Shown: positions 5,499-8,632 of the stretch, piece after piece
How positions within the stretch are numbered: position 1 is the first letter of the stretch
How the letters are laid out: each line of letters opens with the position of its first letter
NCBI GenBank assembly: GCA_002317305.1
Contig: DCIZ01000043.1
Coordinates: 1 to 8,632, forward strand
Reading direction: 5' to 3'
Length of the DNA: 8,632 nucleotides
Source: Campylobacter sp. UBA1713
Lineage (GTDB): Bacteria > Campylobacterota > Campylobacteria > Campylobacterales > Campylobacteraceae
The notes under the pieces: model-generated
Databases searched by the model: none
What the model was told of the DNA's origin: nothing
What the model saw: only the letters and a program-made list of their open reading frames with translations
Program-made: the position numbers and the translations under genes

Positions 5499-8330
5499 TC
5501 ACTCGCCCACTCTACCAAAAAAACGCAAACGTCTCAAATCTTGCTCTTGTTTATCGTAAAAGATGGCGTTGTTTCTTTTTATCTGCCCCAGCTCTTTTGC
5601 ATCTTTAAAATCCACGCCGTCAAAAAGCACCTCAGCATTTTCCCTGTTTATCTTAAAACCAAAACGAAAGCTAAAATAGTCAAAAACCGCACTTTTTAGA
5701 TGTTTGCACCGCTTCATCTCATTTACAAATATCGCCACAAAAGTGCCATCTTTGTAGCCACTTTCCAAAACGCTCACAAAGCCATTTGCCAAATTTGCCT
5801 TTGGCTTTTTCGCACCAGAATCACCAGCACTGCCACCGCCGCCCAACCTCATCGCACCACCCGCACCGCCACTCGCACTCAAACCGCCAAAATCCTCCAG
5901 CCCACTTCCACCACTTCTACTACTTCTGCTACCGCTCACACTAGAATCATGAAGCTCACCAAACGCATCAAAGTTGTCCACAAAAACAAAACTTTTTGGC
6001 GGAATCGTCTCACCAAAAAGCTCGCTCCCACGCACCTCAAATTTACCCCAAACGCTAGAAAGCTCACCACGCAAAAACGCCAAAAGCTCCGCCTCAACTC
6101 CCACCAAAAAAACTCTCTCCACCGCCTCACTCACACAAAGAGAAAGCAAAAAACTTCGCATCACACTTCGTTTCTCCACCTCTCCACGCCCAGAAAGCAT
6201 TAGCCCACTACCACGCTCTTTTCTAAATTTGACCCCAAAAAGCCCCTCATCAAAGCTACTCTCACGCCCCAGCAAAACCGCCACATCGCCACCAGCCGAG
6301 CCAGCCACGCCGTTTACAAACTCCCCAAAAACCTCCACATTTGGACTCTCCAAAACCGCCTCGCCATCATAAAGCCGCACCACTCTCTCCATGCCACGCT
6401 TTTTAGCTTCGCTTGTCGTCCTTACAAGAATGCTTTTCAAATTTGACGGCGAAGCAAAAGCTACATTCAGCTGTTTGTTACACTCCGCCACGCCGCCAAA
6501 AGCGTTGTAGATGCCCTTTGGCTTGCCCGTGAGTTGCGCCGCTTCATAGTTACCAACAAGACTCGAAGAGTCCTCGCTACTCATCATGAGCGCTATCCTG
6601 TTACCCAGCTGCGACAACATCTGAGAACTAGACTGAACATTCACGCCTCTAAGCGTCTGTGTCGCCAGCACAAGATGCACACCATAACTCCGCCCTTTTC
6701 GCAAAATGGTCGTAAAAAGCTCCTCTATCTCACTTCTTTCGTTGTTTGACGAATCCACAAAAAGCACCTGAAATTCGTCTATCATTATGACCCACCTACT
6801 CATCTGCCCGCCACGCTCCCTATACGCCGTGTAGTCTTTTGTGCCCTGCTTTTTAAACGCCTCCGCCCGTCTTTCCATCTCTTTTTTCACATGACGCAAA
6901 AAGGTCAAACCATAAGATACACTGCTTTGCATCGCTATGAGCCCTGCGTTTGTTAGCGAATTTTCGCCATCTACATACTGAGCAAATTCCACCCCCTCTT
7001 TGTAGTCAAGCAAGAAAAATTCCAGCTCTGTCGGCGCGTAAAAATACGACCCGTTTTGAACTATGACGTGAAGTAAATTTGACTTTCCGCTACCACTTCG
7101 CCCGCAAACTATGGTGTGCGGCTCTGCATCGCCACCAAAACAAAATTCCACCGCCTCGTTGTTTTTGTCTCGCCCAAAAGGCACTTTCACCCCATCTTTT
7201 GCGCTTTTAGACCAAAATTTCTCACCGCCACCCCAAAAATCACTCGCTTCAAATTTGACCTGCAAGTCATCTTTGCAAAAGTCGTTTATCTGCTCTAGAA
7301 TCTCGCCCAGCTTTTGCTCGTCTGTAAAAGACTCCAGCTGCGTTTCGACTTTTAGGTGCTTAAATTTTTCAAACCTTGCCGCCTTTGAGCTAATGGTCAT
7401 CGCCAGTTTTTTTAGCATCGTCTCCACTTCGCTCTCCTCTTTTTTTTCGTTACGTTTTTGGTTACATTCCTCGCTTTCTAGTAGCTTCTCCTCGCTGTCG
7501 TCTACAAAAACAACAGGCAAAACGCCATATTTTGGACCATGTTTTATGATGCGTTTTAGGTAAAACTGCAGTTGCGTGCTGTTTAAGTCGCCTCTGTTTA
7601 GCACCAGTGCCACCACTTTTAGCGGCAAAAGCGCCTCTGTTTGCGAAAAGTTGTAGTCGCCCCAATTTTTAAAGCCCAGAATCTGCCGCTGAATCAAGCT
7701 CTCTATGTAGTCGCACACGTTTTTTAACGCCTCTTCTATTTGGCTCGTGTAGGTCAAAATGCTTTTTTTGTATACAAATTCATTGTCAAGCAGCGTTCTC
7801 ACAAAGTCAAAATTCTCGCCCAGTCCCACCGTGTCAGCCAGCGTAAATTCCAGCTTTTTTACAGGTGAAATTTGAATGAGACGAATCAAAAGTTGTCGCA
7901 AAAATTCAAGGTCGTTTTTTAGGTCAAAAGAGTAGATAGCTTTTTTTATCGGAAAAGGTAAAATTCGTGGAATTATTGGGTTTTTTATCTCCAAATTCAA
8001 ATTTAAATTCTCAAAAAAGAGACGATAGCGCCCAAAAATCAAAAAATCCGGAAAGCCTGTTTTGTTTGTCAGCTTTGGCTCTGAAAGCTGCGGCTGGAGA
8101 GTTCTAGCTTTTGAGATGAGTTTGTCAAAGCTGTCAAAACTCTCTTTTATGCCACTTTCCAGTGCGTGCTGATATCTGCTTTTTCTTTGTTTGTAATCTT
8201 CGTATTGTTCTTTACTTATATTCTCGCCCGGAAATTCATATTCTAAATTTTTAATGTTAGTGTCAAATTCGACTAGTTTCTTCTCTAAATTTAGAATCAA
8301 CTGCCAATACTCTTTTAAAATTTCACCCAT
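5499..8330 (-). CDS. FtsK/SpoIIIE (HerA-FtsK class) ATPase, large, soluble, function unknown
   Basis: The 943-residue protein starts with a predicted coiled coil (about 1-75), then an unassigned region with charged helices near 285-345. The ATPase domain spans about 385-630: Walker A GRSGSGKS (410-417), FLLDYKEGVEF (439-449), Walker B VIMIDEF (514-520, with Asp518-Glu519), the RKGRSYGVHLVLATQ segment (544-558) and a likely arginine finger, Arg578. Residues 700-900 look like a second P-loop domain that has lost its lysine motif (LSGRGEVEKRS, 712-722; FVFVDNFDAF, 781-790) and is split by a Gly/Ser-rich insert. No membrane helices are present, unlike FtsK itself, so it is probably cytosolic. Such ATPases pump DNA or protein in hexamers; the substrate here is unknown. 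TGAGG (8336-8340) sets the start. It is probably co-transcribed with the broken gene downstream. Confidence 0.87.
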   Translation of the reverse strand: MGEILKEYWQLILNLEKKLVEFDTNIKNLEYEFPGENISKEQYEDYKQRKSRYQHALESGIKESFDSFDKLISKARTLQPQLSEPKLTNKTGFPDFLIFGRYRLFFENLNLNLEIKNPIIPRILPFPIKKAIYSFDLKNDLEFLRQLLIRLIQISPVKKLEFTLADTVGLGENFDFVRTLLDNEFVYKKSILTYTSQIEEALKNVCDYIESLIQRQILGFKNWGDYNFSQTEALLPLKVVALVLNRGDLNSTQLQFYLKRIIKHGPKYGVLPVVFVDDSEEKLLESEECNQKRNEKKEESEVETMLKKLAMTISSKAARFEKFKHLKVETQLESFTDEQKLGEILEQINDFCKDDLQVKFEASDFWGGGEKFWSKSAKDGVKVPFGRDKNNEAVEFCFGGDAEPHTIVCGRSGSGKSNLLHVIVQNGSYFYAPTELEFFLLDYKEGVEFAQYVDGENSLTNAGLIAMQSSVSYGLTFLRHVKKEMERRAEAFKKQGTKDYTAYRERGGQMSRWVIMIDEFQVLFVDSSNNERSEIEELFTTILRKGRSYGVHLVLATQTLRGVNVQSSSQMLSQLGNRIALMMSSEDSSSLVGNYEAAQLTGKPKGIYNAFGGVAECNKQLNVAFASPSNLKSILVRTTSEAKKRGMERVVRLYDGEAVLESPNVEVFGEFVNGVAGSAGGDVAVLLGRESSFDEGLFGVKFRKERGSGLMLSGRGEVEKRSVMRSFLLSLCVSEAVERVFLVGVEAELLAFLRGELSSVWGKFEVRGSELFGETIPPKSFVFVDNFDAFGELHDSSVSGSRSSRSGGSGLEDFGGLSASGGAGGAMRLGGGGSAGDSGAKKPKANLANGFVSVLESGYKDGTFVAIFVNEMKRCKHLKSAVFDYFSFRFGFKINRENAEVLFDGVDFKDAKELGQIKRNNAIFYDKQEQDLRRLRFFGRVGE
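5817..5942 (-). other. Gly/Ser-rich low-complexity insert within the ATPase gene
   Basis: Codons 797-838 encode almost only Gly, Ser and Ala with a few charged residues (for example SRSSRSGGSG and GGGGSAG). The DNA is very GC-rich here: 42 of 60 bases at 5821-5880. The segment falls between the degenerate Walker-B-like strand and the final strand of the second ATPase-like domain, so it is probably a disordered loop. Confidence 0.75.
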
Positions 8331-8357
8331 TTTAACCTCACTATGTTTTTTTGTTTT

Positions 8358-8363
8358 TATATA
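8358..8363 (-). promoter_or_regulatory. Weak candidate -10 for the ATPase gene
   Basis: The reverse strand reads AATATATAAAAAC here, about 28 bases upstream of the ATG. No extended -10 G and no -35 box are convincing in this A/T-rich leader. It is listed because it is the only plausible promoter between the repeats and the gene. Confidence 0.22.
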
Positions 8364-8440
8364 TTTTTGTTTTTAAAGAATCTACAACAAACCGCTTGAG
8401 CGAGTAGAATCTACAAATTCACAAAAAAGCCCAAACCCAC

Positions 8441-8484
8441 GCCGTCATTCTGAGGGAGCGGTAGCGACCGAAGAATCCCCCGCC
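8441..8484 (+). repeat. Dispersed imperfect-palindrome repeat, copy D
   Basis: GCCGTCATTCTGAG ... GAAGAATCCCCCGCC with centre GGAGCGGTAGCGACC. It is preceded by ATTCACAAAAAAGCCCAAACCCAC, the same lead-in type as copies B and E. It lies about 110 bases upstream of the ATPase start, in tandem with copy E. Confidence 0.75.
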
Positions 8485-8532
8485 TAACGAGGGCAAAGAA
8501 TCTTTCAAATTTACAAAAAAGCCAAAACCCAC

Positions 8533-8578
8533 GCCGTCATTCTGAGGGAGGCGTAAGCCGACCGAAGAATCCCCCGCC
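8533..8578 (+). repeat. Dispersed imperfect-palindrome repeat, copy E
   Basis: Same ends as copy D. The centre contains GGC-GTAA-GCC, a 3-bp stem with a GNRA-type loop. The 302 bases from 8331 to the end hold only this copy, copy D and their linker modules; the small reverse-strand reading frame across them is made of repeat sequence and is not a credible gene. Confidence 0.75.
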
Positions 8579-8632
8579 TTTTGACAAAGTAAAAAAGTCA
8601 AATTCACAAAAAAGTAAATTTTGACAAATTCC
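8579..8632 (+). repeat. 36-bp repeat module, copy 2, plus a further shared word, running off the window
   Basis: 8579-8614 is identical to 3303-3338. It continues into TAAATTTTGACAAATTCC (8615-8632), which matches 3038-3055 downstream of copy A in all but the first base. The repeat tract therefore continues past the window's end. Confidence 0.65.

Noticed and set aside
5700..6372. Two long forward-strand reading frames (5700-6203 and 5974-6372) rich in Thr, Ser, Pro and Arg
   Set aside because: They are the complement of the GC-rich, Gly/Ser/Val-rich end of the ATPase gene, have no ribosome site or recognisable motif, and overlap each other.
7111..7563. Forward frame of 150 residues opposite the ATPase core
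   Set aside because: It lies antisense to the Walker A region and its upstream helices, which are clearly coding on the reverse strand; the Ser/Phe-rich composition is typical of a complement.
5499..8330. Chromosomal cell-division FtsK
   Set aside because: There are no N-terminal membrane helices and no visible C-terminal DNA-reading winged-helix domain; a coiled coil and a second degenerate ATPase-like domain are present instead.
8419..8607. Small reverse-strand protein of 62 residues
   Set aside because: It is the translation of two tandem copies of the dispersed repeat, with no ribosome site; the internal repetition comes from the DNA repeat.

Overview
The window looks like a chromosome segment from the Campylobacterota, most likely a Campylobacter of the moderate-GC oral type. 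The evidence is the gene order fabZ-lpxA-clpX, which is conserved in Campylobacter, the GCTAAAAT and GCTATAAT type extended -10 promoters, and the AT-rich spacers with frequent CAAATTT words. The species call is an inference; no rRNA or tRNA gene is visible.

Positions 1-252 hold a hairpin repeat module and the promoter of a three-gene forward operon. The operon is fabZ (253-696, hydroxyacyl-ACP dehydratase), lpxA (708-1505, first acyltransferase of lipid A synthesis) and clpX (1518-2906, unfoldase of the ClpXP protease). The first two share the (3R)-hydroxyacyl-ACP pool, linking fatty acid elongation to lipid A. The mreB gene that follows clpX in C. jejuni is absent. A 604-base stretch rich in repeats (2907-3510) follows instead. 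It holds a candidate terminator, a 19-bp hairpin related to the one at position 1, and three copies of a dispersed element whose core is GCCGTCATTCTGAG...GAAGAATCCCC.

Everything from 3511 to 8330 is on the reverse strand. In transcription order it holds a 943-residue FtsK/HerA-class ATPase (8330-5499), then a gene 56 bases downstream that is broken by two frameshifts (5442-4379). Last comes a separately promoted small outer-membrane beta-barrel protein (4227-3511). The ATPase has one intact P-loop domain and what looks like a second, decayed one interrupted by a Gly/Ser-rich insert; it has no membrane segment. Conceptually repaired, the broken gene gives about 353 residues, with an N-terminal third that loosely resembles a von Willebrand A fold lacking its metal site. 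The two form a probable accessory module of unknown function, possibly defence or stress related. One of the frameshifts lies at a run of eight T, so reversible switching is possible.

Positions 8331-8632 again hold dispersed repeats (two more copies), so the accessory block is flanked on both sides by the same repeat family.
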